Origin: an uncultured Oscillospiraceae bacterium
GTDB lineage: Bacteria > Bacillota > Clostridia > Oscillospirales > Oscillospiraceae
Direction of reading: 5' to 3'
Assembly: GCA_910578505.1 (NCBI GenBank)
Contig: CAJTPV010000001.1
Location: 124,001 to 188,000 of the forward strand
DNA: 64,000 bases
The notes beneath the pieces were generated by a model that was given only the letters and a program-made list of their open reading frames with translations, was not told the origin of the DNA and ran no database searches. Of this stretch, positions 7,806-16,964 are shown one piece after another; position 1 is the first letter of the stretch, and each line of letters starts with the position of its first letter. Position numbers and translations under genes: made by a program.

Positions 7806-8942
7806 TCAGCTCCGATAGGCGCAGATGCGGTAACCGGCTGTCCCCAGCGCCTCCACCAGGGCCTCCAGCCCCCCGGTACAGTTCCCCGCCGGGCCCAGCA
7901 GGATTGCCAGGTCCTCCCGGTGCTGGCCCACAGACCAGAGCAGATCCTCCGCCTGGGCGCTGCCCCGCAGCGGCACGTTCCCCCGGTCCAGGGCCGCGGT
8001 GACGGGCAGGCATCCCATGTCCGCCAGCAGGCCGTCCGCGTCCTCCCGGCCGTCGAGCCATACCAGATCCAGCCACACGCAGCTGCTCTGCCACAGCAGG
8101 CTCCGGGCCTCCTCGATCTCCGCCCCGCCGCCGCTGCCCAGCCGCAGGGCAATGCTGTGGCCGCCGGCTGTCAGGGCCCGCGCCAGGTCGCCGTCCGCCA
8201 GCTCCTCCAGGCCCAGCAGGAATGTGCCCTGCACATTGCCCAGAATTTCCATGGCCTCCAGGACGCTTTCACGGGCGTCCGCCTCCAGCAGCAGGTACAC
8301 CTTCTGGCCCTCCGCCGCCTGGACCGGCTGGGGGGGACGGGCCCCTGCGTCCGGCTGGGCCGGCGCTGTGCTCCCCCCGCCGCCGGACTCCGCCGCGCCC
8401 AGGGATTTTTCATAGGCCGCGTAGCGGGAGGCCATTTGGGTGGCCGCCGCGTCAATAAACCCCGTGTCGTCCAGTATGCCGCTGGCGCTCTTGACCCGCA
8501 CCAGGGGGACGGTGGCCGTCTGGCTGTAGCTCCAGGTCAGGCCGAAGTAGCGGCACACCAGGTCCAGGGGGAAGAAGACCGTGCCGCCCCGCTCGATGGC
8601 GTGGCCGCTGTACACGTTCCCCCGCTTGTCGTAGGCCGTCTGGGCCTCCAGGTCGAAGCGCAGGTCCACCCGGTTGGTGTAGAGCATCACCAGGCCCATG
8701 GTGTTGTTGCGCACATAGCTGACGCCCAGGTCCGTCCCCGAAAAGACCCGGCTGGGCACATACAGCACGCCGCCGGACCAGAAGGGCATGGTGTCGCTGG
8801 TCAGATCCAGCAGCTGTTCGTTGACCGCGGTGAAATACACGTCGGACAGCACCGCCTGGCCGGCGGCGGGCGGCAGCGCCAGGGCCAGCGCCACGGCCAG
8901 CGCCAGGGCCCATGCCCTGGTTTTCCACCCTCTCCTCTTCAA
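7806..8942 (-). CDS. Secreted protein: copper-amine-oxidase-like stalk plus degenerate deacetylase fold
   Basis: The 378-residue protein has a signal peptide (about residues 10-30, ending AAGQA) and an N-terminal region with stalk-domain features (PSRVFSGTDLGVSY, GHAIERGGTVFFPLDLVCRYFG), as in copper amine oxidase N-terminal domains of Firmicutes surface proteins. A low-complexity Gly/Pro linker follows. The C-terminal half looks like a NodB polysaccharide deacetylase (KVYLLLEADARESVLEAMEIL, GTFLLGLEEL, AGGHSIALRLG), but the catalytic Asp-Asp is replaced by E-A-D and no metal His pair is seen. It is therefore probably a binding or structural domain. The start is TTG at 8942 with AAGGGGGG upstream. 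It stands alone between the RR operon and jag. Confidence 0.6.
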   Translation of the reverse strand: MKRRGWKTRAWALALAVALALALPPAAGQAVLSDVYFTAVNEQLLDLTSDTMPFWSGGVLYVPSRVFSGTDLGVSYVRNNTMGLVMLYTNRVDLRFDLEAQTAYDKRGNVYSGHAIERGGTVFFPLDLVCRYFGLTWSYSQTATVPLVRVKSASGILDDTGFIDAAATQMASRYAAYEKSLGAAESGGGGSTAPAQPDAGARPPQPVQAAEGQKVYLLLEADARESVLEAMEILGNVQGTFLLGLEELADGDLARALTAGGHSIALRLGSGGGAEIEEARSLLWQSSCVWLDLVWLDGREDADGLLADMGCLPVTAALDRGNVPLRGSAQAEDLLWSVGQHREDLAILLGPAGNCTGGLEALVEALGTAGYRICAYRS

Positions 8943-9064
8943 GCCTTCCGCCCCCCTTGTTCCGCGCCGCCCCGGACAGGAGCGCGATGAAAGTACTGAT
9001 AGTTTACCACAAACCGGCGGCGGTTACAAGAAAAAAACTTCCGCGCCGCCGCCCTCCTGAAAAT

Positions 9065-9087
9065 GAAAGAAGCCGCACCAGGCGGCT
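9065..9087 (-). terminator. Terminator after jag
   Basis: On the minus strand AGCCGCC-TGGT-GCGGCT is followed by TCTTTC, 34 bp after the jag stop codon. This is a compact rho-independent terminator closing the rpmH-jag operon. Confidence 0.65.
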
Positions 9088-9120
9088 CCTTCCATCTCTC
9101 TCCCTCTTAGAACGCTCGTC

Positions 9121-9996
9121 TCACCGCTTCTGTTCCCTGGACGAGCGGTCGTAAGCAACGATCACGCGGCGGTTGGGCTCCGTGCCCATGGAGTAGGTCG
9201 TCACACCCTCCACATCCTGCAGCGCCGTGTGGATCACATGGCGCTCATAGGCGTTCATGGGCTCCAGCGTCACGTTGCGCCGGTTGCGCACCACCTTCGC
9301 CGCCACCTTCCGGGCCAGGTTCTGCAGGCTCTGCTCCCGCTTGGCCCGGTAGTTCTCCGCGTCCACATGGATCCGCACCCGCTTCTCGCCGCTGCGGTTG
9401 ACGCAGTAGCTGGTCAGCTGCTGGATGGCGTCCAGGGTCTCCCCCCGGCGGCCAATCAGCTGCCCCAGCTTCTCCCCCTCCAGGATGACCTTGTACCGGC
9501 CCTCCTCAGGCTTATAGACCTTCACCTGGGCCTGGCTCTCCATATGCTCCAGCAGGCCGGTGAGAAACGCGCTGATCTTCTGGGCCTTTTCATCCTCGCA
9601 CAGGGGGCCCAGCTCCTCCGCCGGAACCGCCGGCGCCTGCGGGACCATCGCCTCCGCCGGCTCGGTCCGCTCCGGCTTTTCCTGTTTCTCCGGCCTCTCA
9701 GGCCGCTCGGTCCGCTCCGCCGGTTTCGCCGCGCTGGGACGGGGCGGCGGTACGGGGGCCGCCTTGACTGCCGGACGGACCGGGGCTGCTACGGGGGCCG
9801 CCGGTTCCTCCTCCTCCAGGCCATAGCTGACCCGGACCCTGGCGGGGCTCCCGCCGAACAGACCGAACAGGGCCGCCTTCCCCCGGTCCAGCACCTCCAT
9901 GGACACCTCGTCCTCGCTCAGACCCAGCTGGGCCAGGGCGTTGCGCTTTGCCTCATCTATGGTTTTACCAGTTGCCTCAATGGATTTGATAGCCAT
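9121..9996 (-). CDS. jag: Jag/KhpB (EloR) RNA-binding protein
   Basis: A 291-residue cytoplasmic RNA-binding protein with the three expected domains: Jag_N at about 1-50 (SIEATGKTIDEAKRNAL), a proline/glutamate-rich linker with repeated RPE/RTE motifs, a KH domain (ILEGEKLGQLIGRRGETLDAIQ) and a C-terminal R3H domain (RRNVTLEPMNAYERHVIH). KhpB with KhpA controls cell elongation and division in Firmicutes. It is placed directly after yidC, its conserved neighbour. AAGGAG precedes the ATG by 11 nt. The linker is longer and more charged than usual, but the domains look intact. Confidence 0.93.
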   Translation of the reverse strand: MAIKSIEATGKTIDEAKRNALAQLGLSEDEVSMEVLDRGKAALFGLFGGSPARVRVSYGLEEEEPAAPVAAPVRPAVKAAPVPPPRPSAAKPAERTERPERPEKQEKPERTEPAEAMVPQAPAVPAEELGPLCEDEKAQKISAFLTGLLEHMESQAQVKVYKPEEGRYKVILEGEKLGQLIGRRGETLDAIQQLTSYCVNRSGEKRVRIHVDAENYRAKREQSLQNLARKVAAKVVRNRRNVTLEPMNAYERHVIHTALQDVEGVTTYSMGTEPNRRVIVAYDRSSREQKR

Positions 9997-10004
9997 ATGG
10001 GATC

Positions 10005-11105
10005 TTACTCCTTATCGTCGTACCGGTCCGCCCGGTAGCTGCGGCCACGGGCATAGGGCCGTTCTCCCACCCGGCCGGCCTCCGTGGTGGACGGTTTTTT
10101 CTCGCCGCTCTTGGGCGGCTGCTTTTTGGGTTTCTTCGCATCCTGCTCCCGCTGCTCGGCGGCCCGCTTTTTCGCTTCCTCCATGCGCAGCTTCCGCTCC
10201 GCCTCCCGCTTGGCGGCCCGCTCGTCCTCCTCGGCGTTGAGCTTATTGGTATAGAATTTCCCCATCAGCGGCTCCTGAATCATGGCGAACACGCTGTTGG
10301 CAATCCAGTACACGCCCAGAGCGGCGGGCATGATGAAGCAGAACCAGAGACTCATCAGGGGGAACATCAGGTTCATCATCTTCATGCTGGCCTGCTGCTC
10401 CTGGGACTGGCCGTTGCTCTTGTTGATAATAATGGTCTGGAAGTACTGCAGGCCAGCGGCCAGCACAGGGATCAGAATCAGGCCGATCAGCGCCCACTCC
10501 GGCTTGAAGTTGGAGAAGGCCGTGGTGGGCTGGACGCTCAGGTCCACACCTAAAAAGTTGTAGCGCATCTCGATCAGCTTGTCCCCCACGCCCTCGATCC
10601 CGCGCCAGTTGGTATCGGACCAGTGCTGGGAGATGAAATCGGACAGATAGATCTGCTCATACGCGCCGTATGCGCCGTTCTTCAGCTGCTCCGGCGCATA
10701 GCCCAGGGCAGCGGCCGCCTCCCGCAGGGCATTGCAGGCCTGGTCGCTCAGGCCCATAAAGTAGGTGATGGGCTGGCGGATGACGGAATACAGCGGGACC
10801 AGGATGAACAGGGGGAGGAGCGACCACAGGCAGCCGCCCATGGGGTTGATGCCCTCCTCCGCGTAGAGCTTCTGCAGCTCCTCCTGATATTTCTGCTGGT
10901 TTTTGGCGTACTGCTTCTGCAGCTCCGCCTGGCGGCCCGACAGCCGTCCCATCCGCACCATGCTCCGCTTGGACTTCATCTGGAAGGGCAGAAGCACCAG
11001 CTTCACCACCAGGCTGAACAGGATAATGGCGATGCCGTAGGAACCGGTGATCGCGTACAGCCAGCGGAGCACAGCGGCAAAGGGTATGGAAATGAGTTTG
11101 CCCAT
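10005..11105 (-). CDS. yidC: YidC/Oxa1 membrane protein insertase
   Basis: YidC inserts membrane proteins alone or with SecYEG. The 366-residue protein has a first helix (SIPFAAVLRWLYAITGSYGIAIILF), the conserved cytoplasmic hairpin with coiled coil (MKSKRSMVRMGRLSGRQAELQKQY), helices around GGCLWSLLPLFILVPLYSVI and later ILIPVLAAGLQYFQTII, then MFPLMSLWFCFIMPAALGVYW, and ends in a long, highly charged Lys/Glu tail. The tail probably contacts ribosomes. GGAGG precedes the ATG by 11 nt. It sits in the classic rpmH-rnpA-yidD-yidC-jag order. A large loop between about 120 and 190 is longer than in B. subtilis SpoIIIJ. Confidence 0.95.
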   Translation of the reverse strand: MGKLISIPFAAVLRWLYAITGSYGIAIILFSLVVKLVLLPFQMKSKRSMVRMGRLSGRQAELQKQYAKNQQKYQEELQKLYAEEGINPMGGCLWSLLPLFILVPLYSVIRQPITYFMGLSDQACNALREAAAALGYAPEQLKNGAYGAYEQIYLSDFISQHWSDTNWRGIEGVGDKLIEMRYNFLGVDLSVQPTTAFSNFKPEWALIGLILIPVLAAGLQYFQTIIINKSNGQSQEQQASMKMMNLMFPLMSLWFCFIMPAALGVYWIANSVFAMIQEPLMGKFYTNKLNAEEDERAAKREAERKLRMEEAKKRAAEQREQDAKKPKKQPPKSGEKKPSTTEAGRVGERPYARGRSYRADRYDDKE

Positions 11106-11144
11106 GGGCGTTTTTTCCTCCGAATCAGATACATTTACGGCCCT

Positions 11145-11360
11145 TCAGGGCACAGGGTCATAGAGATCCCCCTTATAAAAGGGGTGGCACCGCAAAAAAC
11201 GCCGCACAGCCAGAGCGCCCCCCTTCCAGGGGCCGTACTTCTCAATGGCTTCCAGGGCGTACTGGGAACAGGTGGGAACAAAACGGCACCGGGGGGGCAG
11301 ACCCGGCGAGATGGCCCGCTGATAAAAGCGGATAGCCCCGATGAGAAATTTCCCCATCAC
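11145..11360 (-). CDS. yidD: Membrane protein insertion efficiency factor YidD
   Basis: A 71-residue protein with the YidD signature: an N-terminal amphipathic segment (LIGAIRFYQRAISP), then PPRCRFVPTCSQYALEAIEKYG with the conserved Cys pair, and RRFLRCHPFYKGDLYDPVP. It helps YidC-dependent insertion. Its ATG overlaps the rnpA stop by 4 nt (ATGA). Confidence 0.95.
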   Translation of the reverse strand: MMGKFLIGAIRFYQRAISPGLPPRCRFVPTCSQYALEAIEKYGPWKGGALAVRRFLRCHPFYKGDLYDPVP

Positions 11361-11698
11361 AGCCGCTCCAGCAGCCCCAGCTCCCGGCAGGCCCTATAAA
11401 AGGCCTTGGTCAGCCGGTCGTAGGGCCCGTCCACAGCGCGGCCCCGGGCCACGGCGATGATGTCGAAGCCCTGGACCAGGTCGCCCTGGGCCAGGCGGTA
11501 CACCTCCCGCAGGCGGCGGCGGGCGCGGTTGCGCACCACGGCGCCCCCCAGCTTGGTGCTGACGGTGATGCCCAGGCGGTTGCGGCCCAGACGGTTGGGC
11601 CGGCAGTAGAGCACCAGAAAGGGCGTCACCGCCGAGCGGCCCCGGCGGTAGATCTGCCGGAAGGTTCGGTTTTCCTTGATTGTCTCCGTTTTTTTCAT
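11357..11698 (-). CDS. rnpA: Ribonuclease P protein component
   Basis: RnpA supports the catalytic RNA in 5'-maturation of tRNAs. The protein has about 113 residues. It starts MKKTETIKENRTFRQIYRRG, shows the RNA-binding RNR signature in GGAVVRNRARRRLREVYR, and ends in the usual helix. The start is set at the ATG at 11698, where homologues begin; the in-frame GTG four codons upstream has no better ribosome site. It follows rpmH and overlaps yidD. Confidence 0.95.
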   Translation of the reverse strand: MKKTETIKENRTFRQIYRRGRSAVTPFLVLYCRPNRLGRNRLGITVSTKLGGAVVRNRARRRLREVYRLAQGDLVQGFDIIAVARGRAVDGPYDRLTKAFYRACRELGLLERL

Positions 11699-11785
11699 AC
11701 TGTTCCACACGAATACAAAAGGACGGCAAAATTCAACACTTGCCGTCCCCTTGAAGATCTATTTGCGATGCAAGCTCCGCAAGCC

Positions 11786-11920
11786 TCAATGGGTCAGGCG
11801 GTTGCGGCCCTTGGCGCGGCGGCGGGAGAGCACCTTGCGGCCATTGGCCGTCCGCATGCGTTTGCGGAAGCCGTGCTCCTTGGAGCGCTGGCGCTTTTTG
11901 GGCTGATAGGTACGGAACAT
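11786..11920 (-). CDS. rpmH: 50S ribosomal protein L34
   Basis: A 44-residue, very basic protein starting MFRTYQPKKRQRSKEHGFRK and ending GRNRLTH, a standard L34. Two ATGs lie two codons apart; the second (11920) is chosen because AGGAGG is 9 nt away, against 3 nt for the first. It opens the rpmH-rnpA-yidD-yidC-jag operon behind a consensus promoter and a leader of about 185 nt. In many Firmicutes dnaA lies just upstream in the opposite direction; here it is absent. Confidence 0.96.
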   Translation of the reverse strand: MFRTYQPKKRQRSKEHGFRKRMRTANGRKVLSRRRAKGRNRLTH

Positions 11921-12050
11921 TTGCATACACCTCCTAAATTCTGATCTGCTGCGGGGGACAGGACGTCTCCCGCTACTCGACGGCGGACGGGCTGCAGCAG
12001 CCCATCCCGCAGTTGACATATCCAGGCTTAGTCCTGCCGGACGGCAATGC

Positions 12051-12071
12051 GCTGCGCGCTGTACGCGCAGC
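12051..12071 (-). promoter_or_regulatory. Perfect hairpin in the rpmH leader
   Basis: GCTGCGCG-CTGTA-CGCGCAGC is a perfect 8-bp stem about 40 nt after the transcription start expected for the rpmH promoter. Further self-complementary blocks (CTGCGGG near 11950 with CCCGCAG near 12006) suggest that the whole 185-nt leader folds. Its function is unknown. Confidence 0.4.
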
Positions 12072-12111
12072 ATGTGCCATCTCATATACGTCCGAAAGAC
12101 AAGCAACAAAC

Positions 12112-12140
12112 ATTATACATAAAAATCCGTTTTGTGTCAA
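12112..12140 (-). promoter_or_regulatory. Consensus sigma-A promoter of the rpmH operon
   Basis: On the minus strand TTGACA (12135-12140) and TATAAT (12112-12117) are perfect consensus boxes with a 17-bp spacer, about 190 bp upstream of rpmH. Confidence 0.9.
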
Positions 12141-12147
12141 CCGAAAA

Positions 12148-13377
12148 TTAGCGTATTCCGGGGAAATTTTCACTCAACGTGTTTCGGGAGGCGGACAGCA
12201 GGCCGTCCACAAACTGCCGGGCCGCCCTGGGGGACCGGCCTCCCCGGCCCAGCACGTACCGCTCCGCCAGCAGGTCCAGCTCCTCCCGGCCGCAGGCAAT
12301 CCCCCCGGCCTCCGCCAGATGGTGCACGATCTCCAGATAGGTGGCCTTGTTGGGCTTCTGGAAGGTGATGTGGATGCCGAACCGCTCCGACAGGCTCATC
12401 AGCTCCTGCATGGTGTCGTTGCGGTGGATGTCGTCCCCCTCCCGGTCGGAGAACTTCTCCTTTACCAGGTGACGCCGGTTGCTGGTGGCGTAGATGGCCA
12501 CGTTCCGGCTCTTCATGGACACGGACCCCTCCAGCACCGCCTTCAGGGAGCTGTAGTTTTCGTCGTCCTTCTGGAAGGAGAGGTCGTCGATAAACAGGAT
12601 GAATTTCAGCGGGTTCACCGACAGTTCGTCCAGGATGGCCGGGATGTCGCGCAGCTGCTCCTTGCGCACCTCCAAAATCCGCAGGCCCTCCCGGTGCAGC
12701 TCGTTGGCCACCGCCTTGACGGTGGAGGATTTCCCCGTCCCCGCGTCGCCGGTGAGCAGGATGTTGGCGGCGGGGCGGCCCGCCAGCAGGGCCCTGGTGT
12801 TGTCCAGGATGATCTCCTGCTCCCGCTTGTAGTCCACCAGGTCGGAGAGCCGGGTGTCGTCCGGGTGGAGGACCGGGACGATCTTCCCCTGGGCGTTTAG
12901 ATAAAACATGTGGTGCCGGGCGTAGATGCCGTAGCCGTACTGCCCGACGTTCTCCACCCGGCGGCTGTATCTCTCCGCCAGGCTGACCCGCGACGCGCCG
13001 AAGTCCGGCAGCGGCTCCATCCCGGCCAGCGGCTCCTGCAGGAGGGCGGGGGTCAGATCCGCCGCCGCCTGCAGCGTCTCCAGCTCCATGTCCACGCACT
13101 GGCGCATATACGCCGGGGGCGTCTGCCCCAGGCCGGCGGTGCGCATATAGACGTTCTCGTCCTCCTCCACGATCCGCTGGATGTGGAGGCCCAGGTCCCC
13201 GCCGCCCTTCTCATAGAGGCGGCAGACAAGCTCCGCGTAGGAGGACACCATCATCTGGGGAAATCCGTTTTCCAGGCTGTCCAGATAGGTGCACAGCTCC
13301 TCCACCACCGGGTCGGACAGCAGGCCACGGAACACCGCCAGCATCCGCAGCCGGAGGCTCAGTTCACTCAAATCCAT
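12148..13377 (-). CDS. DUF815-family AAA+ ATPase
   Basis: A 409-residue ATPase of the DUF815 family. The N-terminal half is helical and without recognisable motifs; the C-terminal half has Walker A (LLTGDAGTGKSSTVKAV), Walker B (FILFIDDLSF) and the sensor region VAIYATSNRRHLVKEKF. DUF815 proteins are widespread in Clostridia and their role is unknown. The start is the ATG at 13377, which shares a T with the ilvD stop (TGATG); longer readings of this frame are antisense to or overlap ilvD. Coupling to ilvD places it at the end of the branched-chain amino acid block, though a metabolic role is not implied by its sequence. Confidence 0.8.
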   Translation of the reverse strand: MDLSELSLRLRMLAVFRGLLSDPVVEELCTYLDSLENGFPQMMVSSYAELVCRLYEKGGGDLGLHIQRIVEEDENVYMRTAGLGQTPPAYMRQCVDMELETLQAAADLTPALLQEPLAGMEPLPDFGASRVSLAERYSRRVENVGQYGYGIYARHHMFYLNAQGKIVPVLHPDDTRLSDLVDYKREQEIILDNTRALLAGRPAANILLTGDAGTGKSSTVKAVANELHREGLRILEVRKEQLRDIPAILDELSVNPLKFILFIDDLSFQKDDENYSSLKAVLEGSVSMKSRNVAIYATSNRRHLVKEKFSDREGDDIHRNDTMQELMSLSERFGIHITFQKPNKATYLEIVHHLAEAGGIACGREELDLLAERYVLGRGGRSPRAARQFVDGLLSASRNTLSENFPGIR

Positions 13378-15032
13378 CAATTCAAAACCGCCCCCGAAGC
13401 CCCGCTGGACACCAGCGCCGCATATCTCCTCAGGTACCCGGACAGCTCCTTTTTCTTCGGCGTGAACGCCCGCATGCGCCTCTCCAGCTCCGCCGCGTCC
13501 ACCTTCAGCTCCAGCGCATGGGCCGGGATGTCGATGCGGATAATGTCGCCCTCCTGCACCACGCCGATGACGCCGCCGCTGGCCGCCTCCGGGGACACGT
13601 GGCCGATGCACGCGCCTCTGGTAGCGCCGCTGAAGCGCCCGTCGGTAATGAGGGCCACGCTGCCGCCCAGGCCCATGCCCATGATGGCGGAGGTGGGGTT
13701 GAGCATCTCCCGCATGCCGGGACCGCCTTTTGGCCCCTCGTAGCGGATGACCACCACGTCGCCGGGGTGAATCTGCCCTGCGTTGATGGCGGCCTGGGCG
13801 TCCTCCTCGCACTCAAAGACCCGTGCCGGTCCCTCGTGGACCAGCATCTCCGGGGCCACGGCGGAGCGCTTGACCACGCTGCCCTCCGGGGCCAGATTCC
13901 CCCGCAGCACGGCGATGCCGCCGGTCTCGCTGAACGGATTTTCAATGGGCCGGATGACCTCCGGGTTCCGGTTGACGCACCCGGCGATGTTCTCCGCCAC
14001 GGTTTTCGTGGTCACGGTGAGGCAGTCCGTGTGCAGCAGACCCTTCTTGTTCAGCTCGTGCATCACCGCGTACACGCCGCCGGCTTCGTCCAGCTCCTCC
14101 ACGTACGTCCGCCCCGCCGGGGCCAGATGGCAGAGGTTGGGGATCTTTTCGCTCATGCTGTTGGCGATGTCCAGGTTGATCTCAATGCCGCACTCGTGGG
14201 CGATGGCCGGCAGGTGCAGCATGCTGTTGGTGGAGCAGCCCAGGGCCATGTCCACCGTCAGGGCGTTGTCGAAGGCCTCACGGGTCATGATGTCACGGGG
14301 GCGGATGTCCTGTTCAATGAGTCTCATCACCGCCATGCCGGTGTGCTTGGCCAGCTCGATGCGGCTGGAGTACACGGCGGGGACGGTGCCGTTGCCTCTT
14401 AACGCCATACCCAGGGCCTCGGTCAGGCAGTTCATGGAGTTGGCGGTATACATGCCGGAGCAGGAGCCGCAGGTGGGGCAGGTCTTGCACTCATACTCCC
14501 GCAGCTTTTCCTCCGTCATGGTACCGGCATTGTACTTGCCCACCGCCTCGGAGATGGTGGAAAAGCTGGCCTTGCCGCCGTCGATATGCCCCGCCAGCAT
14601 GGGCCCGCCGCTGACGAAGATGGCGGGCAGGTTCAGCCGGGCCGCCGCCATCAGCAGGCCGGGGACGTTCTTGTCGCAGTTGGGGACCATCACCAGGGCG
14701 TCGAAGCCGTGGGCCAGGGCCATGGCCTCGGTGGAGTCGGCGATGAGGTCCCGAGTCACCAGGGAGTATTTCATGCCCACGTGGCCCATGGCGATGCCGT
14801 CGCACACGGCGATGGCCGGGAAGACGATGGGCGTGCCGCCGGCCATGGCCACGCCCAGGCGCACCGCCTCCACGATCTTGTCCAGGTTCATATGGCCGGG
14901 AACGATCTCGTTGTAGGAGCTGACAATGCCCACCAGAGGGCGGCTGACCTCCTCCTCCGTCAGGCCCAGGGCGTGGTACAGGGCGCGGTGGGGGGCGTTC
15001 TGGGGGCCCAGCTTGAGGGAATCACTTTTCAT
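13377..15032 (-). CDS. ilvD: Dihydroxy-acid dehydratase
   Basis: IlvD dehydrates 2,3-dihydroxy-3-methylbutanoate or -pentanoate to the 2-keto acids for valine, leucine and isoleucine synthesis. The 551-residue protein has the usual length and its iron-sulfur cysteines in NCDKNVPG and CPTCGSCSGMYTANSMNC, followed by the substrate-site region VALITDGRFSGATRGACIGH near the C-terminus. It follows ilvC by about 70 bp and is coupled to the DUF815 ATPase. Confidence 0.97.
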   Translation of the reverse strand: MKSDSLKLGPQNAPHRALYHALGLTEEEVSRPLVGIVSSYNEIVPGHMNLDKIVEAVRLGVAMAGGTPIVFPAIAVCDGIAMGHVGMKYSLVTRDLIADSTEAMALAHGFDALVMVPNCDKNVPGLLMAAARLNLPAIFVSGGPMLAGHIDGGKASFSTISEAVGKYNAGTMTEEKLREYECKTCPTCGSCSGMYTANSMNCLTEALGMALRGNGTVPAVYSSRIELAKHTGMAVMRLIEQDIRPRDIMTREAFDNALTVDMALGCSTNSMLHLPAIAHECGIEINLDIANSMSEKIPNLCHLAPAGRTYVEELDEAGGVYAVMHELNKKGLLHTDCLTVTTKTVAENIAGCVNRNPEVIRPIENPFSETGGIAVLRGNLAPEGSVVKRSAVAPEMLVHEGPARVFECEEDAQAAINAGQIHPGDVVVIRYEGPKGGPGMREMLNPTSAIMGMGLGGSVALITDGRFSGATRGACIGHVSPEAASGGVIGVVQEGDIIRIDIPAHALELKVDAAELERRMRAFTPKKKELSGYLRRYAALVSSGASGAVLN

Positions 15033-15101
15033 GGAAATTCCTCCAGTTCTTATGCTGCACAGTCAGCGGGGGAGCGTCTGCGCGTTCCCCCGCTGGGCGA
15101 A

Positions 15102-16118
<1,017 letters not shown>

Positions 16119-16171
16119 GGTTGATTACCTCTCTATTAAAAAATGATTTTACGGAATATTTATTGCGTCTC

Positions 16172-16336
16172 TCAACCCAATCTTGCCGCGCTGTTTCTCT
16201 CCACTGTCGCAATCACGCCCATACCCTTTGCGATATTCGGCGTCATTGTGACAAGACGCCAACCGTCTTTAGCAAGCTCGTTAAGCGCTGCCTCGCACTC
16301 CTTGACGCTCAGGGTCAGGACCTTGTACTCGTACAT
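16172..16336 (-). CDS. DUF4177-like small protein inside the ilv block
   Basis: A 54-codon gene in the 341-bp gap between ilvN and ilvC. It reads MYEYKVLTL…ECEAALNELAKDGWRLVTM…, the hallmark of DUF4177: an opening YEYKV strand, a helix, then the DGWRLV strand. AAGGAG lies 8 nt before the ATG, and a TGG-TAGAAT extended -10 lies about 28 bp further up, so it may have its own start of transcription. Family members are small alpha-beta proteins without an assigned role. Its place in the operon suggests expression with amino acid synthesis; the rest is unknown. Confidence 0.75.
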   Translation of the reverse strand: MYEYKVLTLSVKECEAALNELAKDGWRLVTMTPNIAKGMGVIATVERNSAARLG

Positions 16337-16459
16337 TTCCGCATCTCCTTCGTCAGTTGTGATTGCTTATATTCTACCATACTTCCCACACAATTACCAC
16401 TACAAGCCGCCCAAAATTCCGGCCTGCGGCGTTCCTCCCGTTATGGAAACTGGTAGCCC

Positions 16460-16963
16460 TCAGCTGATCTCGTCCCGAATGGTCCTGCTGCCCCGCTCCA
16501 GAGCCACCACGCCGGTGCGGCAGATCTCCAGAATATGATAATCCCGCATAAGATTGATAAACGTGTCAATGCGCCGTGTATCCCCGGTCAGCTGGATGAC
16601 GATGGAATCCCTGGTGTAGTCCACGCTCTTGGCCTCATAGGCCTCCACCGCCGCCAGAATATCGCTGCGGCTGGACGGGTCGTTCTCCATCTTAATCAGC
16701 AGCAGCTCCCGGCAGACCGATTCCTCCGGCTCCATGTCCTCCACCGCCGTGACCACCGGCAATTTATACAGCTGCTCCACCAGCTGCTGCTTGGTCCGGG
16801 GGTCGCCGTGGAAGCGGACGGTAATGCGGGAGTAATCCGGCGACTCCGTCTCGCTCACCGTCAGGGTGTCGATATTGAACTGCCTGCGGCGGAACATGCT
16901 GGTGACCCGGTTCAGTACGCCGAACTGGTTCTGTACCAGCACCGCTATGATATACCGATTCAT
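16460..16963 (-). CDS. ilvN: Acetolactate synthase, regulatory small subunit
   Basis: A 167-residue small subunit that binds IlvB and gives valine feedback inhibition. It has an N-terminal ACT domain (YIIAVLVQNQFGVLNRVTSMFRRR, then NIDTLTV) and the C-terminal domain with RTGVVALERG. The start is the ATG at 16963, one base past the ilvB TGA (TGAGATG), with GGTGG 9-10 nt upstream. Homologues are also named ilvH. Confidence 0.95.
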   Translation of the reverse strand: MNRYIIAVLVQNQFGVLNRVTSMFRRRQFNIDTLTVSETESPDYSRITVRFHGDPRTKQQLVEQLYKLPVVTAVEDMEPEESVCRELLLIKMENDPSSRSDILAAVEAYEAKSVDYTRDSIVIQLTGDTRRIDTFINLMRDYHILEICRTGVVALERGSRTIRDEIS

Positions 16964-16964
16964 C

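Noticed and set aside
13377..13812. Extended N-terminus of the DUF815 ATPase frame
   Set aside because: The upstream part overlaps ilvD in another frame and is composed of Arg/Gly/His. The ATG at 13377 coupled to the ilvD stop is the better start.
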